From positions 1 through 13,289 of the forward strand of contig JAHFUH010000086.1 of assembly GCA_023265215.1 (NCBI GenBank): a stretch of 13,289 nt of DNA. Direction: 5' to 3'. The position numbers and the translations under genes were made by a program. Below the pieces are notes generated by a model. It was not told the DNA's origin and did no database searches. It was given only the letters and a program-made list of their open reading frames with translations. Source of the DNA: Acidobacteriota bacterium (GTDB lineage: Bacteria; Acidobacteriota; UBA6911). Below, one piece after another: positions 7,044 to 13,259 of this stretch. Each line of letters opens with the position of its first letter. Positions within the stretch are counted from its first letter, which is position 1.

Positions 7044-7595
7044 ATGCCCGATCAAATCTATTTGCGCCTGTACGCGGAGCTTAACGATTTTCTGCCGGCC
7101 TTCAAAAGAAAGTGCCGGTTTGCCTGTCCGCTGGATAGCATCCTTACTATTGAAGAACTGCTCCAGGCATTGGGCGTGCCGCGCACGGAAGTGGAATTCG
7201 TGCTCGTCAATGGCGATTCTGTTGAATTCTCGCATCGCTTGTGTGCAGGCGATTTTGTCGGCGTTTATCCCGTCTTCGAATCGTTGGACGTGAGTTCACT
7301 GGTGCGCGTGCGTGAAAAGTCAATGCGGCAAACACGGTTTCTAATGGGGCCGAGTTTAGTTCGCCTGGGAAATTATCTTCGCAAACTCGGGCTTGACGTT
7401 CTGGATTCAGGTTCGTGGCAGCTGGAGCAAATGGTACGAATATCTGAAGGTGAACGGAGAATTTTTTTGACGAAGGATCCCGGCATATCGAAATGCCCTG
7501 AGTTCTCGCGTGTTTATCTTGTTCGCGAGAAAACTCCAAAGCGGCAGCTGTCCGAAGTCCTGGCGAGATTAGATATTAAATATAAGGATCATTAA
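7044..7595 (+). CDS. Ubiquitin-like/Mut7-C domain protein, shortened
   Basis: 183 residues, no signal or membrane segment. The N-terminal half (about 4-82) has the beta-grasp pattern of the Mut7-C ubiquitin-like domain, ending in LVNGDSVEFSHRLCAGDFVGVYPVFESLDV. The second half (about 97-178) resembles the Mut7-C PIN-like RNase domain: RFLMGPSLVRLGNYLRKLGLDVL and RRIFLTKDPGI. Family members I know of read FLxDxMLGRLARWLR at the first motif and usually carry a C-terminal zinc ribbon with paired CxxC. Here the first Asp is a Gly (residue 102), only the later K144-D145 site remains, and the protein stops before any zinc ribbon. Nuclease activity is therefore doubtful. It sits 32 bp from each neighbour and is probably co-transcribed. 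No clear start-site signal: a weak AAGGG lies 13 nt upstream. Confidence 0.75.
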   Translation: MPDQIYLRLYAELNDFLPAFKRKCRFACPLDSILTIEELLQALGVPRTEVEFVLVNGDSVEFSHRLCAGDFVGVYPVFESLDVSSLVRVREKSMRQTRFLMGPSLVRLGNYLRKLGLDVLDSGSWQLEQMVRISEGERRIFLTKDPGISKCPEFSRVYLVREKTPKRQLSEVLARLDIKYKDH

Positions 7596-7627
7596 CCGGG
7601 CATTTCGGTATCGGAGTCAAGTTTTTT

Positions 7628-8338
7628 ATGGAACAACCTGCTTTCCATGCATTCAGCGCTCAGCACCTTATTGCCATTGGTTTGATCGGGTGTTTATGCG
7701 TCGTTGTTGCGCACGTGGCACGTAGAATTTCGCTCTCGTTGCGTAAATGGCTGGGCCGGTTCCTGGGGTTTCTCCTGTTGAGCTGCGCGGCAGTTCTTTA
7801 CTTTCAGGAGGCGGCCGGGCATGCGCTGTCCTGGCAGGATTCGCTGCCGCTGGAATTATGCAACGTGGTTTTGATCTCCTGCATAATCGCGCTTTTTCGG
7901 CCCAATCAATTGATTATTGAAATAACCTATTTCTTGGGATTGGGCGGCGTTTTGCAGGCGACCCTTACCCCTGATCTCTCCCGGGGCTTCCCCTCGTGGG
8001 ATTTTATTTTGTTCTTCTGGAGCCACGGAGGGACATTGATCTCGATAATTTTTCTGATTGCGGCCCGTGAATTCAGGCCTCGCAGCAGAAGCATTTTGCG
8101 GATGATGATTGCGCTGAACGGCTATGCATTGGTTGTCGGCACTCTGGATGCGGTTTTTGGCTGGAACTACGGGTATTTGTGCCGGAAGCCCTGGAGGGCC
8201 TCTTTGCTGGATTATTTGGGTCCCTGGCCGTGGTACTTGCTTTCGCTTGAACTTGTTTCTTCCCTGATTTTTCTGCTTCTTTGTCTTCCCTGGGAAATTC
8301 GTCGTGGACGCGCCGCCGGTCCTTCAAATGCCGCCTGA
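7628..8338 (+). CDS. Integral membrane protein of the YwaF/TIGR02206 family
   Basis: 236 residues with about seven hydrophobic segments (roughly 12-30, 44-60, 75-91, 96-113, 124-145, 158-178, 200-221), so an inner-membrane protein. Motifs match the TIGR02206 (B. subtilis YwaF-like) family as I recall it: LPLELCN (73-79), LTPDL (113-117), SHG (132-134), GYLCRKP (182-188) and SLLDYLGPWPWY (192-203). The biochemical role of this family is not established. GGAG lies 11 nt before the ATG. The gene begins 32 bp after the Mut7-C gene and is the last of the packed run. The stop is followed within 8 bp by a REP hairpin, which may end or protect the transcript. Confidence 0.87.
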   Translation: MEQPAFHAFSAQHLIAIGLIGCLCVVVAHVARRISLSLRKWLGRFLGFLLLSCAAVLYFQEAAGHALSWQDSLPLELCNVVLISCIIALFRPNQLIIEITYFLGLGGVLQATLTPDLSRGFPSWDFILFFWSHGGTLISIIFLIAAREFRPRSRSILRMMIALNGYALVVGTLDAVFGWNYGYLCRKPWRASLLDYLGPWPWYLLSLELVSSLIFLLLCLPWEIRRGRAAGPSNAA

Positions 8339-8345
8339 GTTTTTC

Positions 8346-8800
8346 CTGGGAGCGCCGGCGTCCCGCCGGCACACAGCTGCGCAAATCGGGAATTTTCGAA
8401 TTAATCAAAGAGCTGCAGCAACCTCAGGACTCCTGATCCGGAAGATTTTGATCGGATCCGCAAATGCGTCCCAGCGGGACGCTATGAAAATAGCCCGGCA
8501 CTTCAGTGCCGGGGTTAGGAATTGAATATGCGAGGAGTCCCGTAGGGACGATTGAAGCCAGAGAGGATCGATAGCTCAGCCGTCCCTACGGGACTAGGAA
8601 TGTTGTTATCTGTAGGTCCCGACACTGAAGTGCCGGGCTAGGATCACGGTGTCCCTACGGGACACATCTGGTATTACAACTGAATCCGTATTAGCCCCAA
8701 ATTACGGGTAGGGATCAGGAGTCCTGAACCTGTGTGGTTTTTTAGCGAGCAAATCTGGTAGTTGTAAATACGTGCCGGCGGGGACGCCGGCGTTCCCAGG
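8346..8800. repeat. Composite REP element (upstream copy), split by an insertion
   Basis: Two REP hairpins point toward each other. REP A (8346-8374) has stem GCCGGCG (8354-8360) with CGCCGGC (8364-8370). REP B (8772-8800) has the same stems at 8774-8780 and 8785-8791. Both carry a GGGAGC/GTTCCC-type outer flank. Removing the inserted element and one target duplicate (307 bp) leaves 148 bp that match the reverse complement of the downstream copy at 9489-9636 along its whole length, roughly 80-85% by eye, including the shared inner tracts CGAATTA.TCAAA, GCTGCAGC and GCGAGCAAATCTGGTA. Confidence 0.9.
8425..8726. mobile_element. 302-bp foldback (MITE-like) insertion with terminal inverted repeats
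   Basis: The ends are CAGGACTCCTGATCC (8425-8439) and its exact inverse (8712-8726). AACCT is duplicated immediately outside (8420-8424 and 8727-8731). The sister repeat downstream gives the uninterrupted site (GCTGCAGC, then a GACTT block, then GTATGG on its reverse strand), so the insertion boundaries are confirmed independently. No gene fits inside it. It contains hairpins at 8466-8482, 8497-8514, 8537-8550, 8581-8594 and 8649-8665, in mirror order around about 8565. A non-autonomous element moved by a transposase elsewhere is the simplest reading. Because the terminal repeats are nearly palindromic, a 3-bp duplication with 16-bp termini is an equally valid way to draw the ends. Confidence 0.85.
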
Positions 8801-8822
8801 TCCCCAAAACTATGCGGCATTA

Positions 8823-8835
8823 AGCGTCTCGCCGG
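8823..8835. repeat. Half REP remnant upstream of the RAYT gene
   Basis: GCGTCTCGCCGGC repeats the inner half of REP C (9503-9515) exactly, but its other stem arm is missing. It looks like a decayed or partial REP, 58 bp before the transposase start. Confidence 0.55.
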
Positions 8836-8850
8836 CTTTCATAAACGAAA

Positions 8851-8862
8851 ATTTCATGAAAT
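8851..8862. promoter_or_regulatory. Perfect 12-bp palindrome before the RAYT gene
   Basis: ATTTCATGAAAT is a perfect palindrome 30 bp before the start codon. It could be a dimeric protein site acting on transposase expression. Chance is a real alternative in AT-rich sequence. Confidence 0.3.
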
Positions 8863-8892
8863 GGATTTGCCGGTAATGAAACAAAAAGGTTT

Positions 8893-9480
8893 ATGAATAC
8901 AGGCTGGCGTTCACGTGGCTATATCCCTCATTTCGATCGGCCCGATTTGATGCAGTCCATTACTCTGCGCCTCGAAGACGCAGTTCCCGAATCGGTGATA
9001 AAGCAATGGAAACTGGAATTGGCATGGACAAAAAGAATGATCGCGAAAGATCCTCGCCAAGTGACCCTCAGGAGGAAGATAGAGAAGTATGAAGATGCAG
9101 GTTTTGGTGCTTGTTGGTTGCGCAACGAACATGTTGCAGCGATTGTGGAGCAGACAATCCTACATTATGACAGCGAGCGGTATCGAATTATCGCCTGGTG
9201 TGTCATGCCCAACCACGTTCATGCAATCATCGAAATTCTTGCAAAGTATTCTTTAGCGGAAATACTGCATTCTTGGAAGTCCTACAGCGCGCACGAGGCC
9301 AATAAGATATTGAGCCGATCGGGGAAATTCTGGTTTCGTGAATATCATGATCGATTCATAAGGGATTCAGAACACCTTGCCAATGCTGTGGAATATGTGG
9401 AAAACAATCCCGTCAAAGCCGGCCTTGCGGTGAAAAAGGAAGAATGGAGATGGAGCAGCGCCAGGAGAACGTATCGATAA
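8893..9480 (+). CDS. REP-associated tyrosine transposase (RAYT, Y1/HUH family)
   Basis: 195 residues, the usual size for RAYTs. The N-terminus has the family signature RGYIPHFDRPDLMQSITLRL (8-27), which also fixes the start. The HUH metal-binding pair is H108 and H110 in WCVMPNHVHAII, and the predicted nucleophile is Y151 in FWFREYHDRFIRD. The C-terminal VEYVENNPVKAGL and WRWSSA motifs are typical. RAYTs are single-copy, domesticated relatives of IS200/IS605 transposases that recognise and cleave REP hairpins in single-stranded DNA. Here the gene is enclosed by REP hairpins on both sides in inverted arrangement, as expected for its own substrate. No frame disruption is visible, so it may be active. 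The AAAAAGG ribosome site is close to the ATG (3 nt), which suggests weak translation. Confidence 0.93.
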   Translation: MNTGWRSRGYIPHFDRPDLMQSITLRLEDAVPESVIKQWKLELAWTKRMIAKDPRQVTLRRKIEKYEDAGFGACWLRNEHVAAIVEQTILHYDSERYRIIAWCVMPNHVHAIIEILAKYSLAEILHSWKSYSAHEANKILSRSGKFWFREYHDRFIRDSEHLANAVEYVENNPVKAGLAVKKEEWRWSSARRTYR

Positions 9481-9488
9481 TTAAGCCG

Positions 9489-9636
9489 TCCTGGGAGCGC
9501 CGGCGTCTCGCCGGCAAAAATTACAATTACCAGATTTGCTCGCCAAAAACCATACAAGTCGCTGCAGCGCTTTTGACTAATTCGGAAATTCCTGGCTTGC
9601 GCACCTGTGTGCCGGCGGAACGCCGGCGCTCCCATG
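9489..9636. repeat. Composite REP element (downstream copy), intact
   Basis: REP C (9491-9515) has stem GCCGGCG 9499-9505 with CGCCGGC 9509-9515. REP D (9611-9634) has the same stems at 9611-9617 and 9621-9627. They face each other across a ~95-bp spacer. The whole 148 bp is an inverted copy of the upstream composite at 8346-8800 without its insertion. It begins 8 bp after the RAYT stop and ends just before the methyltransferase gene. Confidence 0.9.
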
Positions 9637-9681
9637 GATTTTATCGCCATTCGTGAGTTGTCTCGTGTATATTGCGGGATT

Positions 9682-10446
9682 ATGGACATTCTGAAATATT
9701 TCCGCTCGACAAAGATGACACCCAAATCCTGCGATCGCGATGTCGAATGGGGCATCCGGGGTCAAAGGGATGAAGCTGACACGGACAACATCCTGAGAAT
9801 GGTTCTAACCCCGGCTTCCAACTGTGTCGATGTGGGTGCGCATCATGGAGTGTTTCTTAAACGGTTCCTGGCGATTTCGCCCAATGGCAGCCACTTTGCT
9901 TTCGAACCGCTCCCTGCCCTCGCATCCGCCTTAAAACAGGATTTCCCGGCGGTGAAAATTTATTCCTGCGCTTTGGGAAATCGAACCGGGCGCGTCCGTT
10001 TCTGTCACGCGCTGGAACTCCCTGGCTGGAGCGGCCTTAAAACACAGCCCTACCCGGTAAATACTGAAGTGAACATAATTGAAGTTGATTTGAAGCGGCT
10101 TGACGACGTGCTGCCCGGAGGCCTGCCCATTCATTTCATCAAAATAGATGTGGAAGGTGCCGAGCTCGAAGTTCTGGAAGGAGCCCGGGTAGTTATCCAA
10201 AGCCATAAGCCCTGCATTCTTTTTGAGCACGCCAAAATACACAACCTCGAATACAAGACAACGCCCCAAAAGATTTACAAACTTTTAACGGATGAATGCG
10301 GGCTTGGAATTTACAGCCTGAATGGGAAAGGTCCTTGGACGAGGAAGGAACTGGAAGATATCTACGATTCCTCCTTTCATTCAGATTACGACAGGAATGC
10401 GCAGACTAACTTCCTGGCAAAGCCGCTGAAAAAAAACAGGAAATAA
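9682..10446 (+). CDS. FkbM-family SAM-dependent methyltransferase
   Basis: 254 residues from ATG 9682. Rossmann-fold motifs are clear: motif I DVGAHHG (50-56), FEPLP (74-78), SCALGN (95-100), and the FkbM signature FIKIDVEGAELEVLEGA (152-168), followed by PCILFEH. FkbM proteins usually O-methylate sugars or small natural products in the cytoplasm. In-frame starts further upstream (9607 and 9634) are inside REP D and give a non-conserved extension, so 9682 is preferred, although its ribosome site (GCGGGA) is weak. No glycosyltransferase or polysaccharide genes are adjacent, so the substrate cannot be guessed. Its position directly after the RAYT/REP unit suggests insertion of that unit in front of it, or acquisition of both together. 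Confidence 0.88.
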   Translation: MDILKYFRSTKMTPKSCDRDVEWGIRGQRDEADTDNILRMVLTPASNCVDVGAHHGVFLKRFLAISPNGSHFAFEPLPALASALKQDFPAVKIYSCALGNRTGRVRFCHALELPGWSGLKTQPYPVNTEVNIIEVDLKRLDDVLPGGLPIHFIKIDVEGAELEVLEGARVVIQSHKPCILFEHAKIHNLEYKTTPQKIYKLLTDECGLGIYSLNGKGPWTRKELEDIYDSSFHSDYDRNAQTNFLAKPLKKNRK

Positions 10447-10848
10447 GGTTTTTTCTGTTGTACATAAATATCAAAATCATATATCTTATAGTTTATCAGG
10501 CAATTTGTGGAGCAGTTGAGAGTTAGTGGAAGAGCGGATGCGGACGCCTCAGTCAGCCAAATCTAAGAAAAAACTGATGCAAAGCTCGAAAGGGTTCGAA
10601 AAGAAGAATGGATTCACCCTGCGAGCAGTTGAGTCCGCGGTCCTGAGTCTGGCCGGATTCGTAAATGGACCAGATCATAATCCGTACAGTCAGAAATCGA
10701 ATAATAATCGAAATTTTAAATTTGTTGTTTTTTAACACTAAAGAGAAGTAGTATGCAGTCCCATGAAGGCTTGCTGCTGTCGGCATTCTATAGTCAGGAA
10801 AGAGCTTTATTGCGAGCGGCCGATGCCGTTCCAAATCAGTTTTTTTTC
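10447..10848. other. AT-rich stretch with no convincing gene
   Basis: About 400 bp. The first part (10451-10500) is very AT-rich and contains a weak promoter-like pair, TTGTAC at 10458 and TATCTT at 10482. Two open frames are weak candidates only: GTG 10526-10735 (69 aa, Lys-rich, containing KNGFTLRAVES) and ATG 10753-10881 (42 aa, preceded by AGAGAAG). Neither resembles a family I know. The second runs through the promoter of the next gene. No tRNA or known RNA fold was seen. Confidence 0.5.
10526..10735 (+). CDS. Doubtful small reading frame, 69 aa
   Basis: Starts at GTG with no strong ribosome site. The product is rich in Lys, Ser and Asn. A KNGFTL stretch (about 27-32) followed by a short hydrophobic run recalls the prepilin cleavage region, but the expected Glu five residues after the Gly is displaced by two and the hydrophobic helix is too short. 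It may be a decayed fragment or chance. Confidence 0.15.
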   Translation: MEERMRTPQSAKSKKKLMQSSKGFEKKNGFTLRAVESAVLSLAGFVNGPDHNPYSQKSNNNRNFKFVVF

Positions 10849-10877
10849 TTGACAAAATTGTATAGTGCATATATTTT
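10849..10877 (+). promoter_or_regulatory. Sigma-70-like promoter for the secreted-protein gene
   Basis: A perfect TTGACA (10849-10854) is followed by 17 bp and TATTTT (10872-10877), or by 15 bp and TATATT (10870-10875). Transcription would begin near 10884, giving a leader of about 220 nt before the ATG at 11105. It is the best promoter match I see in the window. The -35 is preceded by an eight-T run. Confidence 0.6.
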
Positions 10878-10883
10878 CTGATC

Positions 10884-11104
10884 GCTGTTCGCCTTCCATT
10901 GTCAGAGATTCGAAGTAATTTTCAGTTTTCGCCAGGACTGCCAAAAGGCGCCAAGCGGCGGGTCTGATTGGGAAGCGTTCATGAAGTTTTTGCCAATCTG
11001 AATTCTTTAACGCTGTGCTAATTGGCAGACGATAGTAATTGAATGAATTTCTTATGACTACAGAATTTCTTCGCGGGTCCACACAATTTAAGGAGGTCAC
11101 CCCA
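10884..11104 (+). promoter_or_regulatory. Long 5' leader of the secreted-protein gene
   Basis: About 220 nt between the predicted transcription start and ATG. TGCCAAT (10991-10997) can pair with ATTGGCA (11021-11027). The leader ends in a full-consensus ribosome binding site AAGGAGGT (11090-11097), 7 nt before the start. No known riboswitch class is recognisable. A structured, highly translated leader would suit an abundant surface protein. Confidence 0.4.
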
Positions 11105-12703
11105 ATGGTTTCTAGCAGGTCATGGAAGAATTCGAATTTTAACAGATTGATGAGCCTCGCTCTTTGCGCCGGCGTGGCCTTCCTACTTTTGGCGGGAAGC
11201 GCTTTCGCGCAAACGGCTGGAGTAACGAGTGTTGCTACGGCGGACGTGGTAGCTTATGCGACGCAAGCAACCAAAGTGGCTCAGGTATATACCATTCCGA
11301 CATCAGGAACGATCGGCAATATTTCCAGAGCCATGGGCGTTCCAAGAGTTCAAGGGGTTGGAGGAGCCTTTCTTCTGTTTGTAACGCTGCCCAGCCCATT
11401 CACGTTTAGTACAGCTGTAACAGGGACCACCGCCAATGTGACATTGTCCGTCACTGGTGGCAGTGCCGGTTTTACTTGTGGTGCCGCGCCCTTTGCGGGT
11501 GGAGCGGTTAGTGCCAATTTTGTTGAGTACCAGTGCAGTTTTGTCACCACTGCCCCTACCTCAGCGCCGACTATTCAGATCGCAACCGCTGCTTGGGTAC
11601 TTAAAGATGGTGCCGCAGTGAATACTCTCGGAGTTGTCGGTGGCACTAACGCTTTTGTAAAGGTCCAGACGTTTGATGCAAATAGTGGCATAGAATTTGA
11701 TAACGGCCCAGGTTCGGTACCGCAAGCAGCAAATCCTTGGATTAAATCTGCTAATGGGGTAACGGCCTCTATAACTCCGACAAAGGCTGTCATTGATGTC
11801 TCAACTACCAGCCTTAGAAAGAATTTTGTTGCCGGCGCTCTTGGTGGAACGGACACCACGCTTCAGGACAATGATGCAGCCGTCACTGTCAATCTCGTTG
11901 CTGGTCTTTACGGCAATACGGGTGTGCTTTATGTGATAGCTCCGGGAGATACAATTACCCTAACGTTGTCTAGTAACGCAGGAAATTTGAACGGCGTCAC
12001 CAGCTTTGTTTGGAGCCCGCTAGGGACTCCGGTTGTAGATCCAGTTACAGCTGCTGAGCAGACTGCCAATTCTACGGTTTTGACCATACCATCGACCAAT
12101 GCGGCTCTCCCGTTAGCCGGCGCATCGGCTGTCGTCCCCTTGAGAATTATAGTAGACGGCACGACGGTGCTGACCACTCGCACTTTGAATGTAGTAGTAG
12201 CCAACGTCATTAGTGGCCAGGTCGTTTCACCTCCAAACAGCACGCTCGTGGCGAGCACCACGCTGAGCGATTGGGGTATCAATGGATCCGTGTTGATGTC
12301 CAACTGGTCGAATGCAAACACGGCCGCCTGGAAATCACGCTTCTATATCTTTAATGAAACGTCTGCAGGTAGCGCGCAAGTCATCGTTAGGATGTTCCAG
12401 ATTCCTATCAGTAGCAACGTTACTGCGCCTACAGTCCAGCTTGGCAGCACTGTAGTGTTGTCAAAGACGCTTGGTGCTGTTTCAGGTATGACCATTCGGC
12501 TTGAGGATGTTATTACGGCCTCTGGCGCGGTGGCAGCAGACTTGGCCGGACCTGATGGCAGCTTCAACGTTGCGGTTGAAATCACTGTTTACGCACCGTC
12601 GACTTCTGGTTTTGTAACCGGTGGTGTTACGGGTTATGCCCAAACGTTCAACGTTGCCGGCACCGTATTCACCGGTACTGCACCTTTGTCGAAGGTTCAG
12701 TAA
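11105..12703 (+). CDS. Secreted Ala/Thr/Val-rich protein of unknown function
   Basis: 532 residues from ATG 11105; the perfect ribosome site AAGGAGGT decides against the in-frame ATG at 11039. A classic signal peptide is present: basic 1-14, hydrophobic 15-31, and cleavage after A35 (SAFA-Q). The mature part is low in charge, rich in Thr, Ala, Val, Gly and Ser, and has alternating hydrophobic/polar runs that suggest beta-sandwich domains. It has only two Cys (C125, C144), which could form a disulfide. No catalytic motif, LPXTG, PEP-CTERM or type IX sorting tail is seen. Strong promoter, long leader, strong ribosome site and strong terminator all indicate high expression as a separate unit. 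A surface-layer, fibre or coat protein is an inference from composition and expression signals. I do not recognise the family. Confidence 0.85.
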   Translation: MVSSRSWKNSNFNRLMSLALCAGVAFLLLAGSAFAQTAGVTSVATADVVAYATQATKVAQVYTIPTSGTIGNISRAMGVPRVQGVGGAFLLFVTLPSPFTFSTAVTGTTANVTLSVTGGSAGFTCGAAPFAGGAVSANFVEYQCSFVTTAPTSAPTIQIATAAWVLKDGAAVNTLGVVGGTNAFVKVQTFDANSGIEFDNGPGSVPQAANPWIKSANGVTASITPTKAVIDVSTTSLRKNFVAGALGGTDTTLQDNDAAVTVNLVAGLYGNTGVLYVIAPGDTITLTLSSNAGNLNGVTSFVWSPLGTPVVDPVTAAEQTANSTVLTIPSTNAALPLAGASAVVPLRIIVDGTTVLTTRTLNVVVANVISGQVVSPPNSTLVASTTLSDWGINGSVLMSNWSNANTAAWKSRFYIFNETSAGSAQVIVRMFQIPISSNVTAPTVQLGSTVVLSKTLGAVSGMTIRLEDVITASGAVAADLAGPDGSFNVAVEITVYAPSTSGFVTGGVTGYAQTFNVAGTVFTGTAPLSKVQ

Positions 12704-12726
12704 GCATCTTCGTAATTTGACTTCGC

Positions 12727-12765
12727 CTGGCTTTCTGCGGAACGATAAGTTCCGCAGAAAGCCAG
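12727..12765 (+). terminator. Perfect 17-bp hairpin terminator
   Basis: CTGGCTTTCTGCGGAAC (12727-12743) pairs without mismatch with 12749-12765 around the loop GATAA, followed by TTTCTG. It begins 23 bp after the stop of the secreted-protein gene. The U-run is short, so some read-through into the next gene is possible. Confidence 0.8.
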
Positions 12766-12800
12766 TTTCTGTCAGCGCGCAGAGTTTTTGGGAAAGTTTT

Positions 12801-13259
12801 ATGGGAAGGAATGGCTTAATAGCTGGAATCAATTGGGCGATCGCCGCAACAGCCGTTGCAGGTACGATCTTTGTAATCTCCCAAATATTCGCGCCTATTG
12901 CTCCTGCTACTTGGTCGGTAGGGGCGCCAGATTATCAGGTTCAACAGTTATTGAAGTCCGCGAATGAAAATCTGCCGTCAACTCGGCGGGGAATGGACAC
13001 TTCCACCATCCCCCAGTCAACATCTTCACAGATCAGGGGTCAGCAGGGATCATTCCAGGCGGTTCAGTCGCCAAGGAATGACGCTGCTGACCCAGGTCTT
13101 GCAGCAGGCACAAATAATGCGGCAAATCAGAGCGGATTCAGAGCGCCTGTTGAGCGCTACCAGCCAAAGGAACCGCCGGCTATGCTTGCTCCTGCCAGCC
13201 CATCTCCTCCTCCGTCAGCAGGAGCTGAAGGCTTGCCGTCGTACATGCGTTATTTTTAA
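12801..13259 (+). CDS. Small membrane-anchored proline-rich protein of unknown function
   Basis: 152 residues from ATG 12801, with GGGAAAG just upstream (12790-12796). A longer frame back to 12621 is rejected because it overlaps the previous gene and runs through the terminator hairpin. One membrane helix lies at about 6-34 (GLIAGINWAIAATAVAGTIFVISQIF), and the short basic N-terminus predicts the C-terminus outside the inner membrane. The rest is low-complexity: Gln/Ser/Asn-rich (about 46-110), then Pro-rich (about 117-141), ending in LPSYMRYF. No enzyme motif or Cys is present. The design resembles a periplasm-spanning anchor or linker. Being directly after the secreted protein, it might help export or attachment of that protein; this is only a guess from position. 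Confidence 0.65.
   Translation: MGRNGLIAGINWAIAATAVAGTIFVISQIFAPIAPATWSVGAPDYQVQQLLKSANENLPSTRRGMDTSTIPQSTSSQIRGQQGSFQAVQSPRNDAADPGLAAGTNNAANQSGFRAPVERYQPKEPPAMLAPASPSPPPSAGAEGLPSYMRYF

Noticed and set aside
8304..8525. 73-aa frame crossing the end of the YwaF-like gene into the repeats
   Set aside because: It runs through REP A and the inserted element, and is explained by repeat sequence without stops.
8466..8665. CRISPR-like series of repeats
   Set aside because: Spacing is irregular, the motifs alternate in orientation and identity, no unique spacers of equal length exist, and no cas genes are present.
9607..9681. N-terminal extension of the FkbM methyltransferase
   Set aside because: The codons lie in or just after REP D and encode residues that do not resemble the family; ATG 9682 is a better start.
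10526..10735. Possible prepilin or pilin remnant (KNGFTL)
   Set aside because: The Glu expected five residues after the Gly is displaced, the hydrophobic segment is too short, and no pilus genes are adjacent.
11039..11104. Earlier ATG for the secreted protein
   Set aside because: It would put 22 non-signal residues before a perfect signal peptide and bury the full-consensus ribosome site AAGGAGGT inside the gene.
12621..12800. N-terminal extension of the proline-rich protein
   Set aside because: It overlaps the secreted-protein gene and reads through both arms of the terminator hairpin; ATG 12801 has its own ribosome site.
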